This document shows, in pieces, positions 1-7,050 of a stretch of 8,160 bases of DNA. The first letter of the stretch is position 1; each line of letters begins with the position of its first letter. A program made the position numbers and the translations under genes. Under the pieces are notes generated by a model that had not been told where the DNA came from, made no database searches, and worked only from the letters and a program-made list of their open reading frames with translations. This stretch comes from an uncultured Clostridium sp. (lineage in GTDB: Bacteria; Bacillota; Clostridia; Lachnospirales; Lachnospiraceae), in contig CAUCIO010000096.1 of NCBI GenBank assembly GCA_958442925.1, positions 1-8,160 on the forward strand. The letters run 5' to 3'.

Positions 1-2
1 AG

Positions 3-536
3 GTTGGCCCGTCCAAGACCTTAACTACGTTTCCAGGAACCATTGCCATAAGCTCTGAAACCCTGAGAGCTGTTTATCGGGAACTGATTGAAAATTTTGT
101 CCGTCTGGGATTTAAAAATATTTTTATTGTGAACAATCATCTTGGCAATAACCAGCCGCTCCATGAGACTTTAGAGGATGCCAGAATTAAATATGGCATT
201 AAATATGGAACGATTGGCGTATGGCAGTATCTTCCGATTATTACAGATAAACGTGGAATTTGGGAAACAGAGAAGCCCCACGCTCATGCCGGCGAAGCGC
301 AGACCTCTGTTCTTCTGCATTTATACCCTGAACTGGTTCACATGGAAAAGGCTGTGAAAACTCCGATTCAGCCAGATCCATATGCAGGCATCACAAAGTC
401 TTGGCTGTACAGCGAGCAGACAGATTCCGGACTTTTGGGAGATGCGACTGCAGCCAGTGCAGAGAAAGGAAAGGCCGCGGTAGATATACTTCTGGAAACA
501 TTGGAAGGTTTTGTAAAAAATTTCCTGGAAAAGTAG
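3..536 (+). CDS. Creatininase-family amidohydrolase (5'-truncated by window edge)
   Basis: This is the C-terminal 177 residues of a metal-dependent amidohydrolase of the creatininase (creatinine amidohydrolase) family. The frame is open from base 3, so the real start lies left of the window; the GTG at 129 is an internal Val codon inside a conserved motif. Visible family features, in order, are FPGT followed by an ETL helix (from base 30), the strand and metal-ligand segment IFIVNNHLGNN (its His codon at 138-140 matches the family NGHxGN motif), and HAGEAQTS (285-308), matching the family HAGExxTS signature. Known members are cytoplasmic enzymes that hydrolyse cyclic amides such as creatinine, or related amides and lactones. 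The substrate of this one cannot be told. It lies 42 nt upstream of a nitrilase-type hydrolase, probably in the same transcript. The family call is firm; true creatininase activity is not implied. Confidence 0.85.
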   Translation, partial: VGPSKTLTTFPGTIAISSETLRAVYRELIENFVRLGFKNIFIVNNHLGNNQPLHETLEDARIKYGIKYGTIGVWQYLPIITDKRGIWETEKPHAHAGEAQTSVLLHLYPELVHMEKAVKTPIQPDPYAGITKSWLYSEQTDSGLLGDATAASAEKGKAAVDILLETLEGFVKNFLEK

Positions 537-578
537 AAACAGATCATCTATTTCCATGACAGATAAGGGGGATGTTTT

Positions 579-1391
579 ATGAAATCAACATTTGTAATGG
601 CGCAGCTTCAGTCGGAACCGGATCCGAATGTGAATTTAATCAAGGCGGAAAGAGCCATGCAGGAGGCATCGGAGCGGTATAGACCTGACTGTATGATTTT
701 CCCGGAGGTATTTATGTGCAGCTTTCCAGCTGGAACGGGCAGGGAGGAAATCCTTTCGTCTGCCCAGTCCCTGGACGGTTCCTTTGTAAATGGAATGAAA
801 CAGCTGGCAAAAAAGTATGGAGTCTGGGTTATCTTTGGTATGAGGGAAGCGGTGGAAGACAGCAAAGACGACAGAAATTACAATACGATTCTGGTTGTGG
901 ATGCAGAAGGAGAGACTGTAAAGGCTTATAGAAAAACACATTTATATGACGCCTTCGGAACGAAGGAATCGGATAATGTTAAGCCGGGCGGAGAGCTGTT
1001 TGAACCCATAGAAACACCATTCGGAAAAATAGGGTTATTTGTCTGCTATGAAGTGAGATTTCCAGAGGTGGCCAGAGATCAGGCGATGAAAGGGGCGGAG
1101 ATTCTTGTTATGCCTACCGCCTGGGTTAAGGGAGATCTGAAAAGCCTGCATTTTCGCAGTCTGATTACAGCCAGAGCGATTGAAAATACAGTTTACCTGC
1201 TGGCTTGCGATCAGTGCGGACCACGATATTTAGGGGAAAGCGTTGCGGTAGATCCGATGGGTGTCCCTGTCGCGTCAGGCAATGAAAGGGAAGATCTGAT
1301 TCCTGTTTATGTAGATACAGAACGGATTGCTGAGGTCAGAAAAAAATTGCCGTCCATGAAGGATCGCAGACCGGAGCTGTACCGCGCATAG
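579..1391 (+). CDS. Carbon-nitrogen hydrolase (nitrilase superfamily, omega-amidase-like)
   Basis: A complete 270-residue nitrilase-superfamily hydrolase, the usual length for a single-domain member. The Glu-Lys-Cys triad is intact: E43 in MIFPEVF, K119 in YRKTHLYD and C156 in GLFVCYEVRFPE. A further conserved block, TARAIENTVYLLACDQCG, follows near residues 197-214. The YRKTHLYD and CYEVRFPE context resembles omega-amidase/Nit2-like and related aliphatic amidases, which are cytoplasmic and release ammonia and a carboxylate from an amide. The exact substrate is unknown; N-carbamoyl amide hydrolysis is another option within the superfamily. The ATG at 579 has a good ribosome binding site, AAGGGGG (565-571), 7 nt upstream. 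The neighbouring creatininase-family gene suggests two successive C-N bond cleavages in one pathway, which is inference. Confidence 0.92.
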   Translation: MKSTFVMAQLQSEPDPNVNLIKAERAMQEASERYRPDCMIFPEVFMCSFPAGTGREEILSSAQSLDGSFVNGMKQLAKKYGVWVIFGMREAVEDSKDDRNYNTILVVDAEGETVKAYRKTHLYDAFGTKESDNVKPGGELFEPIETPFGKIGLFVCYEVRFPEVARDQAMKGAEILVMPTAWVKGDLKSLHFRSLITARAIENTVYLLACDQCGPRYLGESVAVDPMGVPVASGNEREDLIPVYVDTERIAEVRKKLPSMKDRRPELYRA

Positions 1392-1420
1392 CAGCTGAAA
1401 CTGCAGAAAAGAAAGGAAAT

Positions 1421-1430
1421 GAGAGGGGGA
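1421..1430 (+). promoter_or_regulatory. Ribosome binding site that sets the symporter start at 1437
   Basis: The purine run GAGAGGGGGA ends 6 nt before the ATG at 1437. It lies inside the coding frame if translation began at the upstream ATG at 1419, which has only a weaker GAAAGGAA immediately before it. The spacing favours 1437, so the first six residues of the longer reading are probably not made. Confidence 0.65.
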
Positions 1431-1436
1431 GCATAT

Positions 1437-2783
1437 ATGACACTGGTGGACGTTCTGTTGGATTTCTCGTATCTTAGCATACTGATGGTGCTTGGCTACT
1501 GGCTGAGAAGAAAAATTAAACTTTTGCAGATATGGTTTATTCCGGTTGCTTTAATTGCCGGAGCCTTAGGACTTCTTTTGGGTCCTCAGGTTCTGGGAAA
1601 AATATCTCCGATTTACCTTCCTCATTCTGATTCGCTGGGTCAGTGGACCGGCGTGCTTTCCTGTATCGTTTTCTCCTGTTCCTTTTTGGGACAGAAGCTG
1701 GAAAAAACCACAGGAGGGGCAGTCCAGACATATTTTCTGGCAGGCACGATTCATCAGATGCAGGTTGTGGCAGGATTGTCAATCGCGTTCCTGCTAAGTT
1801 TTATTATCCCTGGAATTCCAGTTGGTTTTGGAATTCTTCCAGTGCTGGGCTTTTACGGAGGCCATGGTCTGGCAATTCCGGCAGGACAGATTTTTGATGA
1901 CGCCGGTTACATGACAGGTGGTTCTGATGTGGCCGCAACCTTTGCGACAATCGGAATTCTTTCAGGCATTATAGGAGGAATGATTATTATCAACCGTGCT
2001 GCAAGAGCAGGAAAGACCACGATTGAAATGAAGCCGGATGAAATGCCCAGAAATGAGCTGATTGGATATGATGAGCCGGAACACAGAAAACCGATTGGAA
2101 AAGGCGTCAGTGTTTCGTCGGCCCTTGATCCACTGGCATCTCAGCTTATGATGGTAGGCTTTACCATTACCTGCGGATATCTGATTCGAAATGTGTTTTT
2201 GAAAATTTCAGATTTCTGGTCTAAGGTACCGCTGTTTGCATTCTGCCTGATGTTCTCACTTGTTTTTACTCTTCTTACAAATAAAAACAAACGGGTGATG
2301 GACATGATGGATCGCCCGACTATCAACAGGATCTCAGGAGCTGCTTTGGAGTATATGATTGTAGCAAACCTGAGTCTGACGAATACGTCTATCTTTGTAA
2401 CATGGGGAATTCCGATGCTCTTGGAATCCATTGTCATGATTTTGGTTACATACTGGCTGTGCTTTGTGATCGGAAAGGTGATTTTACACAAGAACGGGCA
2501 GTTCGAGACGGGAATTGGTCTTTTTGGACAGTCCTGCGGCAATCTTCAGACAGGTCTTATGCTGTTAAAGGTTGTGGATCCGGATGCAAAGACAAATGGC
2601 GCAATCAATATTACTACATCCTCTACGCTGGGTTATAGCTTCCAGCTGCAGTATACAGTTATTTTTATGACTCTTGTAATGAGCCGCCCGCTGTTTACAT
2701 ATATATACAGCTGGCTGCTGCTGGCTCTTTTGTGCGGCCTTGGGATTTTCTTTGGAAGGCGCGCACATGCGAAGGGTGAGTAA
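1437..2783 (+). CDS. GltS-like sodium/carboxylate (glutamate-type) symporter
   Basis: A 448-residue, very hydrophobic inner-membrane protein with about ten or more predicted membrane segments. It resembles the sodium:glutamate symporter (GltS/ESS) family. The strongest mark is GGHGLAIPAG at residues 141-150, matching the glycine-rich GGHG re-entrant loop of GltS. A second glycine-rich segment, GLFGQSCGNLQTG (361-373), sits where the second inverted half would carry its matching loop, but it differs from the loop of classical GltS. A polar cytoplasmic-type stretch (about 186-228) separates the halves. It is somewhat longer than E. coli GltS (about 400). Family knowledge suggests Na+-coupled import of an acidic amino acid or similar carboxylate; substrate identity is inferred only at that level. 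It starts 45 nt after the hydrolase gene and overlaps the next gene, consistent with one operon. The start at 1437 was chosen for its ribosome binding site; 1419 is an in-frame alternative. Confidence 0.78.
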   Translation: MTLVDVLLDFSYLSILMVLGYWLRRKIKLLQIWFIPVALIAGALGLLLGPQVLGKISPIYLPHSDSLGQWTGVLSCIVFSCSFLGQKLEKTTGGAVQTYFLAGTIHQMQVVAGLSIAFLLSFIIPGIPVGFGILPVLGFYGGHGLAIPAGQIFDDAGYMTGGSDVAATFATIGILSGIIGGMIIINRAARAGKTTIEMKPDEMPRNELIGYDEPEHRKPIGKGVSVSSALDPLASQLMMVGFTITCGYLIRNVFLKISDFWSKVPLFAFCLMFSLVFTLLTNKNKRVMDMMDRPTINRISGAALEYMIVANLSLTNTSIFVTWGIPMLLESIVMILVTYWLCFVIGKVILHKNGQFETGIGLFGQSCGNLQTGLMLLKVVDPDAKTNGAINITTSSTLGYSFQLQYTVIFMTLVMSRPLFTYIYSWLLLALLCGLGIFFGRRAHAKGE

Positions 2784-3708
2784 TGAAACTGGCATAAAGC
2801 AGGCGAACGGAATGAAAAGAAAAACACGAAAATTTCAGGGGATTGGCTGGACTGTGCTTTCGGCTGTAATGTTTGGTTTTAATCCGTTGTTTTCAAAAAC
2901 GATTTACAGAATGGGTGGAAATCCATTTATGATAACGTGGGTAAGGCTGGCTGTTACTGCTGTAGGAATGATGCTTGTTTTTAAGGTGATTCATCCAGAA
3001 CAGACAATTAAAGTAACAGGAAGCGAGCTGAAAAAACTGTTTATCTGTTCTCAGGGCTATAGTTTTACACCGCTTCTGATGTATGCTTCTTATAATTATA
3101 TTTCATCGGGTGTTGCCACTACGATTCATTTTGTGTATCCTATTCTGGTGCTGATCGGGAGTATGATATTTCTCCGCGAGAAAATGGGATGGGTGAAGAG
3201 AATAAGCTGTGTTTTGTGTTTTCTGGGGATTTTCTTTCTGGGAAATTCAGGGGGACAGATCCGGGCGGCAGGACTTGGGCTGGCATTTGCCTCTGCGCTG
3301 ACATTCGCTGTGTATATTGTATATCTGGCTGGTTCTGGACTGCAGGCTATGAATCCGGCTAAACTGGCGGCCTGGCTGTCTGTGATAGGAGCTATTGAGG
3401 TTTTTATTGTAGTTTTAATTACCCGCAATATGGTTTGGGATTTGTCTTCCGGATGTATTCTTTTTATGTGTCTGTTTGGGGCGGTATCAGGTTGTCTGGC
3501 ATCCACCTTTTTTCAGATGGGAACAAAGCTGATAGGGGCTGCCAGCGCCTCCATGCTTTCTACCTTTGAACCATTGACGAGTATTATAGTAGGAGCGGTT
3601 GTCTATAAAGAAGTCATAACTGTAAAAGCTGTGGCAGGGATTTTCTGTATTCTGGCAGCTGTGCTTATGGTAGCAGGAACAGAACTTAAAACAGATAAAA
3701 ATAGCTGA
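2767..3708 (+). CDS. EamA-domain (DMT superfamily) transporter
   Basis: A 313-residue membrane protein with the ten-segment, two-repeat architecture of drug/metabolite transporters. The first EamA repeat spans about residues 26-158 and ends with the typical HFVYPILVLIGSMIFLREK segment. The second spans about 169-303 with the matching STFEPLTSIIVGAVVYKE segment. Members export or import amino acids, metabolites or nucleotide sugars; specificity cannot be read from sequence. The ATG at 2767 has GGAAGG (2754-2759) 7 nt upstream and overlaps the symporter gene by 17 nt, suggesting translational coupling. The first 24 residues are polar, so a start at the ATG at 2812 is a real alternative; an in-frame TTG at 2740 is less likely. 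It is the last gene before an intrinsic terminator. Next to an importer-like symporter it could export a product of the two hydrolases, which is inference. Confidence 0.85.
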   Translation: MRRVSNETGIKQANGMKRKTRKFQGIGWTVLSAVMFGFNPLFSKTIYRMGGNPFMITWVRLAVTAVGMMLVFKVIHPEQTIKVTGSELKKLFICSQGYSFTPLLMYASYNYISSGVATTIHFVYPILVLIGSMIFLREKMGWVKRISCVLCFLGIFFLGNSGGQIRAAGLGLAFASALTFAVYIVYLAGSGLQAMNPAKLAAWLSVIGAIEVFIVVLITRNMVWDLSSGCILFMCLFGAVSGCLASTFFQMGTKLIGAASASMLSTFEPLTSIIVGAVVYKEVITVKAVAGIFCILAAVLMVAGTELKTDKNS

Positions 3709-3712
3709 ATGG

Positions 3713-3750
3713 AAGGAGCTGAATTCCGGAAGGGATAAAGCTCCTTTTTT
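3713..3750 (+). terminator. Rho-independent terminator ending the amidohydrolase/transporter operon
   Basis: AAGGAGCT (3713-3720) pairs with AGCTCCTT (3739-3746), giving an 8-bp stem with an 18-nt loop. The stem runs into six T residues (3745-3750). It starts 5 nt after the transporter stop codon. The loop is longer than usual and holds its own short palindrome, TTCCGGAA. Confidence 0.82.
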
Positions 3751-3804
3751 CAGCGTCTTAGAATCTGAAAAATACCACTATTTCCTAACCTTTCCGTAAA
3801 GATT

Positions 3805-3825
3805 TTTTCCTTGCCCGCAGGAAAA
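3805..3825. repeat. Short inverted repeat around the pfk -35 box (possible operator)
   Basis: TTTTCC (3805-3810) and GGAAAA (3820-3825) form a perfect 6-bp inverted repeat with a 9-bp spacer that contains the TTGCCC -35 element. It lies upstream of the expected transcription start, so it would act as DNA, for example as a regulator site, rather than as an RNA hairpin. Repeats this short arise by chance in AT-rich spacers, so this is only a candidate. Confidence 0.3.
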
Positions 3826-3839
3826 GATTGTATTATAAT
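3811..3839 (+). promoter_or_regulatory. Sigma-A type promoter for pfk and downstream genes
   Basis: TTGCCC (3811-3816) is separated by exactly 17 nt from a perfect TATAAT (3834-3839). Transcription would start near 3846 and leave a leader of about 60 nt before the phosphofructokinase ATG. It sits in the only sizeable spacer of the window (3709-3908), directly after the terminator of the preceding operon. I see no known riboswitch fold or leader peptide in the leader. Confidence 0.75.
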
Positions 3840-3908
3840 TACAAAATGGGTATAGTGTAACCTGAAATATACTGATATAAAAAGAATAAGCAGAAAGGGT
3901 GTGACAGG

Positions 3909-4991
3909 ATGAAACGAATCGGCATGCTTACCAGCGGCGGCGACTGCCAGAGTTTAAACGCCACCATGCGGGGAGTAGCGAAAGCGCTTTATAAAACATA
4001 CAAGGATGAAGTAGAAATTGTCGGCTTTGAAGACGGATACAAGGGTCTGATGTACGCAGACTACCATATTATGAAGCCATCTGACTTTTCCGGTATTCTG
4101 ACCCTGGGAGGAACGATTCTTGGAACCTCCAGACAGCCGTTTAAGCTGATGAGAACACCAGATGAGAACGGACTTGATAAAGTGGCGTCTATGAAGCACA
4201 CCTATTATAAATTAAAGCTGGAGTGCCTTGTGGTTCTTGGAGGAAACGGAAGCCAGAAGACAGCCAACCTTCTCAGGGAAGAGGGGCTGAATGTGATTCA
4301 CCTTCCTAAGACGATTGATAACGATCTCTGGGGAACCGATATGACCTTTGGCTTCGACAGTGCAGTGACTGTGGCGACAAATGCCATTGACTGCATTCAT
4401 ACCACGGCTGCTTCCCATGGCCGGGTCTTCATTGTGGAGATCATGGGACATAAGGTGGGATGGCTGACTCTCTATGCAGGCATTGCCGGAGGAGCAGACA
4501 TCATTCTTCTTCCTGAAATTCCGTATGATATTGACATGGTAGTAGACGCCATTAAGAAAAGAACAAAGGCTGGAAAGAACTTTACTATACTAGCTGTGGC
4601 TGAGGGCGCTATCTCTAAGGAAAATGCTTCTCTGACTAAGAAAGAACTGAAAGAAAAGAAAAAGTCCAGTCCGGTGTATCCGTCTGTCGCTTATGAACTG
4701 GGCGCACAGATTACAGAACGGACAGGCCAGGAAGTCCGTGTGACTGTTCCGGGCCATATGCAGAGAGGCGGAGAGCCTACACCGTGTGATCGCGTGCTGT
4801 CCACGCGCCTGGGTGCTTCGGCAGCAGGTCTGATTGAGCGGGGAGAGTATGGCTACATGGTATCTCTCAGGAATAATGAAATTGTCAAAGTTCCTCTGTC
4901 TGAGGCGGCAGGAAAGCTGAAGACAGTAGATCCGTCCTGCGATATAATCCGGGATGCCAAGGCAATCGGAATCAGCTTTGGCGATGAATAG
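3909..4991 (+). CDS. pfkA: 6-phosphofructokinase (group III, probably ATP-dependent)
   Basis: A 360-residue glycolytic enzyme of the PFKA family that phosphorylates fructose 6-phosphate to fructose 1,6-bisphosphate in the cytoplasm. Visible motifs are the N-terminal TSGGDCQSLNA loop (8-18), GGNGS (111-115), PKTIDND with the catalytic Asp (D137), IMGHKVGW (178-185), PEIP (202-205, with E203) and HMQRGGEPTPCDR (283-295). Two positions indicate the phosphoryl donor. G114 matches ATP enzymes (E. coli Gly104, Asp in PPi enzymes), while K134 matches PPi enzymes (E. coli Gly124). The Gly/Lys pair is known from group III ATP-type enzymes such as that of Streptomyces coelicolor. Position 113 is Asn where ATP enzymes normally have Asp (E. 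coli Asp103). A Lys-rich insertion (about 244-253) makes it longer than the 320-residue E. coli form. The ATG is preceded by AAAGGG (3894-3899). It has its own promoter and no terminator before dnaX. Confidence 0.93.
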   Translation: MKRIGMLTSGGDCQSLNATMRGVAKALYKTYKDEVEIVGFEDGYKGLMYADYHIMKPSDFSGILTLGGTILGTSRQPFKLMRTPDENGLDKVASMKHTYYKLKLECLVVLGGNGSQKTANLLREEGLNVIHLPKTIDNDLWGTDMTFGFDSAVTVATNAIDCIHTTAASHGRVFIVEIMGHKVGWLTLYAGIAGGADIILLPEIPYDIDMVVDAIKKRTKAGKNFTILAVAEGAISKENASLTKKELKEKKKSSPVYPSVAYELGAQITERTGQEVRVTVPGHMQRGGEPTPCDRVLSTRLGASAAGLIERGEYGYMVSLRNNEIVKVPLSEAAGKLKTVDPSCDIIRDAKAIGISFGDE

Positions 4992-5010
4992 AGTGAGGAG
5001 TTAAGAGGCT

Positions 5011-6630
5011 ATGTCGTATACAGCCCTTTACCGGAAGTGGCGTCCTGCCTCCTTTGAGGATGTAAAGGGGCAGGACCACATTGTAAAAACATTAAAAAAT
5101 CAGGTAGAATCAGGCAGGATTGGCCATGCTTACCTGTTCTGCGGTACCAGGGGAACAGGTAAAACCAGTATCGCTAAAATTTTCGCCAGGGCAGTCAACT
5201 GTGAACATCCGGCAGACGGAAGCCCGTGCAATGAGTGCGAAACCTGCAGGCGCATTAAAGAGGGGACTTCCCTGAACGTGGTGGAAATCGATGCCGCTTC
5301 TAACAACGGTGTGGAGAACATCCGTGAAATCAGGGAGCAGGTTCAGTATCCGCCTACAGAAGGAAAATACAGAGTTTATATTATCGACGAGGTTCACATG
5401 CTGTCCATCGGAGCGTTCAACGCTCTGTTAAAAACGCTGGAGGAGCCGCCGTCTTATGTAATCTTTATTCTCGCCACCACGGAAGTCCACAAGATTCCCA
5501 TTACCATTTTGTCCCGGTGTCAGAGGTATGATTTTAAAAGGATTTCGCTGGATACCATTGCAGGCCGCCTGAAAGAGCTGACAGAAGCGGAGCATATTGA
5601 AGCAGAGGAGCGGGCCCTGCGCTATGTAGCCAAAGCGGCAGATGGCTCTATGCGTGATGCTCTGAGCCTTCTGGATCAGTGTGCGGCTTTCCATTTTGGG
5701 GAACCTTTAACCTACGACAATGTGCTGGAGGTGCTGGGAGCTGTTGACAATAGTGTGTTTTCCCAGCTGTTTCGCTCAGCAGTGGAGGGACGAACCAGGG
5801 ACTGTATTCAGACGATTGAGGAGATTGTGATTCAGGGCAGGGAGCTTTCTCAGTTTGTGACAGATTTTATCTGGTATCTGAGGAATCTGCTCATTGTCCA
5901 GTCTGCTGACGATGCGGAGCATATCCTGGATACATCTATGGAAAATCTGGCTCTCTTAAAGGAGGAGGCTGCTCTGGCAGATGGGAATACTCTGATGAGA
6001 TACATCCGCATTTTTTCAGAGCTGTCCGGGCAGATGCGCTATGCCAGCCAGAAGAGAGTGCTGCTGGAGATTGCATTGATCAAGCTGACCAAGCCTTCTA
6101 TGGAGCAGAACCTGGACTCTGTGCTTCAGCGGATTTCTGAGCTGGAAGAAAGGCTGGCCGGGATTCCGTCTCCGGCAGAGCTGGCCGCCCTGGCAGCAGC
6201 TGGCCAGGCGTCCGGTATCCAGGCAGCGGCAGGCAGCGGCGCTGGTTCGGAGACGGCAGGAGAAGAAGCGGCGCAGCCAGAGACGGTGGTGCTTCCAAAG
6301 GCCCAGTATGAGGATTTAATGACAGTTAAGGGAGACTGGGGAAAGCTTTCCAGAAGGTTGGGAGGAGCTATGCGGGTAGCCCTTCAGGGAACCTCGTTAA
6401 AGCCGTCGGGCGAAGGATGCTTATCCATTGAGTTTACAGACATCAATAACTATAGTATTATGAACCAGGAGAATCGTCTGGCAGAGATTAAGGAGCTTGT
6501 GGAGTCTGAGTATCACAGGACGATTGAATTCAAAACCCATTTGAGGGAGACCTCGGCTCCCGTATCGACCATTTATGTGAGTGATGAAGACTTGAAGGTA
6601 ATTCACGATGACATAGAAATCGAGGACTGA
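5011..6630 (+). CDS. dnaX: DNA polymerase III subunit tau/gamma
   Basis: A 539-residue AAA+ clamp-loader subunit that loads the sliding clamp at the replication fork. The N-terminal part is textbook: Walker A GTRGTGKT (45-52), a zinc site C64-C73-C76-C79, Walker B with DEVH (126-129), sensor-1 ATT (155-157), the SRC arginine finger (168-170) and sensor-2 GSMRDALSLLDQ (212-223). Domain III collar helices run to about 362. A short coiled segment (about 368-384) leads to an Ala/Gly/Glu-rich linker (about 385-426), then a compact C-terminal tau-type domain (about 428-530). No A-rich slippery heptamer of the E. coli type is seen near the linker, so programmed frameshifting to a gamma form is not supported. 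It starts 19 nt after pfk, with GTGAGGAG (4993-5000) upstream. The 10-bp tandem repeat at 6220-6240 lies in the linker. Confidence 0.97.
   Translation: MSYTALYRKWRPASFEDVKGQDHIVKTLKNQVESGRIGHAYLFCGTRGTGKTSIAKIFARAVNCEHPADGSPCNECETCRRIKEGTSLNVVEIDAASNNGVENIREIREQVQYPPTEGKYRVYIIDEVHMLSIGAFNALLKTLEEPPSYVIFILATTEVHKIPITILSRCQRYDFKRISLDTIAGRLKELTEAEHIEAEERALRYVAKAADGSMRDALSLLDQCAAFHFGEPLTYDNVLEVLGAVDNSVFSQLFRSAVEGRTRDCIQTIEEIVIQGRELSQFVTDFIWYLRNLLIVQSADDAEHILDTSMENLALLKEEAALADGNTLMRYIRIFSELSGQMRYASQKRVLLEIALIKLTKPSMEQNLDSVLQRISELEERLAGIPSPAELAALAAAGQASGIQAAAGSGAGSETAGEEAAQPETVVLPKAQYEDLMTVKGDWGKLSRRLGGAMRVALQGTSLKPSGEGCLSIEFTDINNYSIMNQENRLAEIKELVESEYHRTIEFKTHLRETSAPVSTIYVSDEDLKVIHDDIEIED
6220..6240 (+). 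repeat. 10-bp tandem direct repeat within the dnaX linker
   Basis: AGGCAGCGGC occurs twice back to back (6221-6230 and 6231-6240); with the preceding C at 6220 the 10-bp period holds for 21 bases. It encodes part of the Ala/Gly-rich linker of DnaX. Since 10 is not a multiple of three, gain or loss of one unit would shift the reading frame. Confidence 0.85.
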
Positions 6631-6683
6631 CAGATTCGGAAGAACTGTAATTTATTTTATTTATTTTTAGGAGGATAAACACC

Positions 6684-7049
6684 ATGGCAAAACGTGGCGG
6701 TTTCCCGGGAGGAATGCCTGGGAATATGACAAATCTGATGAAGCAGGCGCAGAGAATGCAGCGCCAGATGGAGGAGACGACAAAGGAGCTGGAGGAGAAG
6801 GAGTATACAGCTTCCTCTGGCGGCGGAGCTGTGACAGTGACTGTTTCCGGAAAGAAGGAGGTTCTCTCCGTAAAGCTTTCCGAAGAAGTTGTAGATCCAG
6901 ATGATATCGAAATGCTGGAGGATCTGATTGTGGCAGCTACAAACGAAGCGTTCCGCCAGATGGAGGACGCCAGCACACAGGCCATGGCGAAGCTTACAGG
7001 CGGCCTGGGCGGTCTGGGAGGCGGTTTAGGCGGAGGCTTACCGTTCTAA
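6684..7049 (+). CDS. ebfC: YbaB/EbfC-family nucleoid-associated protein
   Basis: A 121-residue small DNA-binding protein of the YbaB/EbfC family, which forms dimers that bind DNA and is thought to act in nucleoid organisation or alongside RecR. The N-terminal NLMKQAQRMQRQMEE helix (17-31) is the family signature. It is followed by the GGGAVTVTVSGKKEVLSVKL beta-sheet region (47-66) and a DPDDIEMLEDLIVAATNEA helix (71-89). The C-terminal tail (about 106-121) is a glycine/leucine repeat typical of Firmicutes members. AGGAGG (6669-6674) lies 9 nt before the ATG, a near-perfect ribosome binding site. The gene sits between dnaX and recR, the conserved bacterial order, with 53 AT-rich nt after dnaX and a single base before recR. 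Confidence 0.96.
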   Translation: MAKRGGFPGGMPGNMTNLMKQAQRMQRQMEETTKELEEKEYTASSGGGAVTVTVSGKKEVLSVKLSEEVVDPDDIEMLEDLIVAATNEAFRQMEDASTQAMAKLTGGLGGLGGGLGGGLPF

Positions 7050-7050
7050 C

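Noticed and set aside
129..536. A separate 135-residue gene starting at GTG 129
   Set aside because: The frame is open back to base 3 and encodes conserved creatininase residues upstream; the GTG is a Val codon inside the metal-ligand motif.
2141..2542. Minus-strand open frame of 133 residues inside the symporter gene
   Set aside because: It lies wholly antisense to a coherent membrane protein and has no recognisable domain.
3709..3908. Possible 4.5S/SRP RNA or riboswitch before pfk, since SRP RNA often lies near dnaX in Firmicutes
   Set aside because: Apart from the terminator, promoter and short inverted repeat, there is no long stem, conserved SRP loop or known aptamer core in these 200 bases.
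5094..5099. Run of six A residues in dnaX as a slippery site for programmed frameshifting
   Set aside because: It falls near codon 29, before Walker A, so a shift there would destroy the protein; nothing comparable exists near the linker.
6530..6985. Minus-strand open frame of 151 residues across the dnaX/ebfC junction
   Set aside because: It runs opposite to two well-recognised genes, is Ser/Phe-rich as expected of a shadow frame, and shows no known domain.
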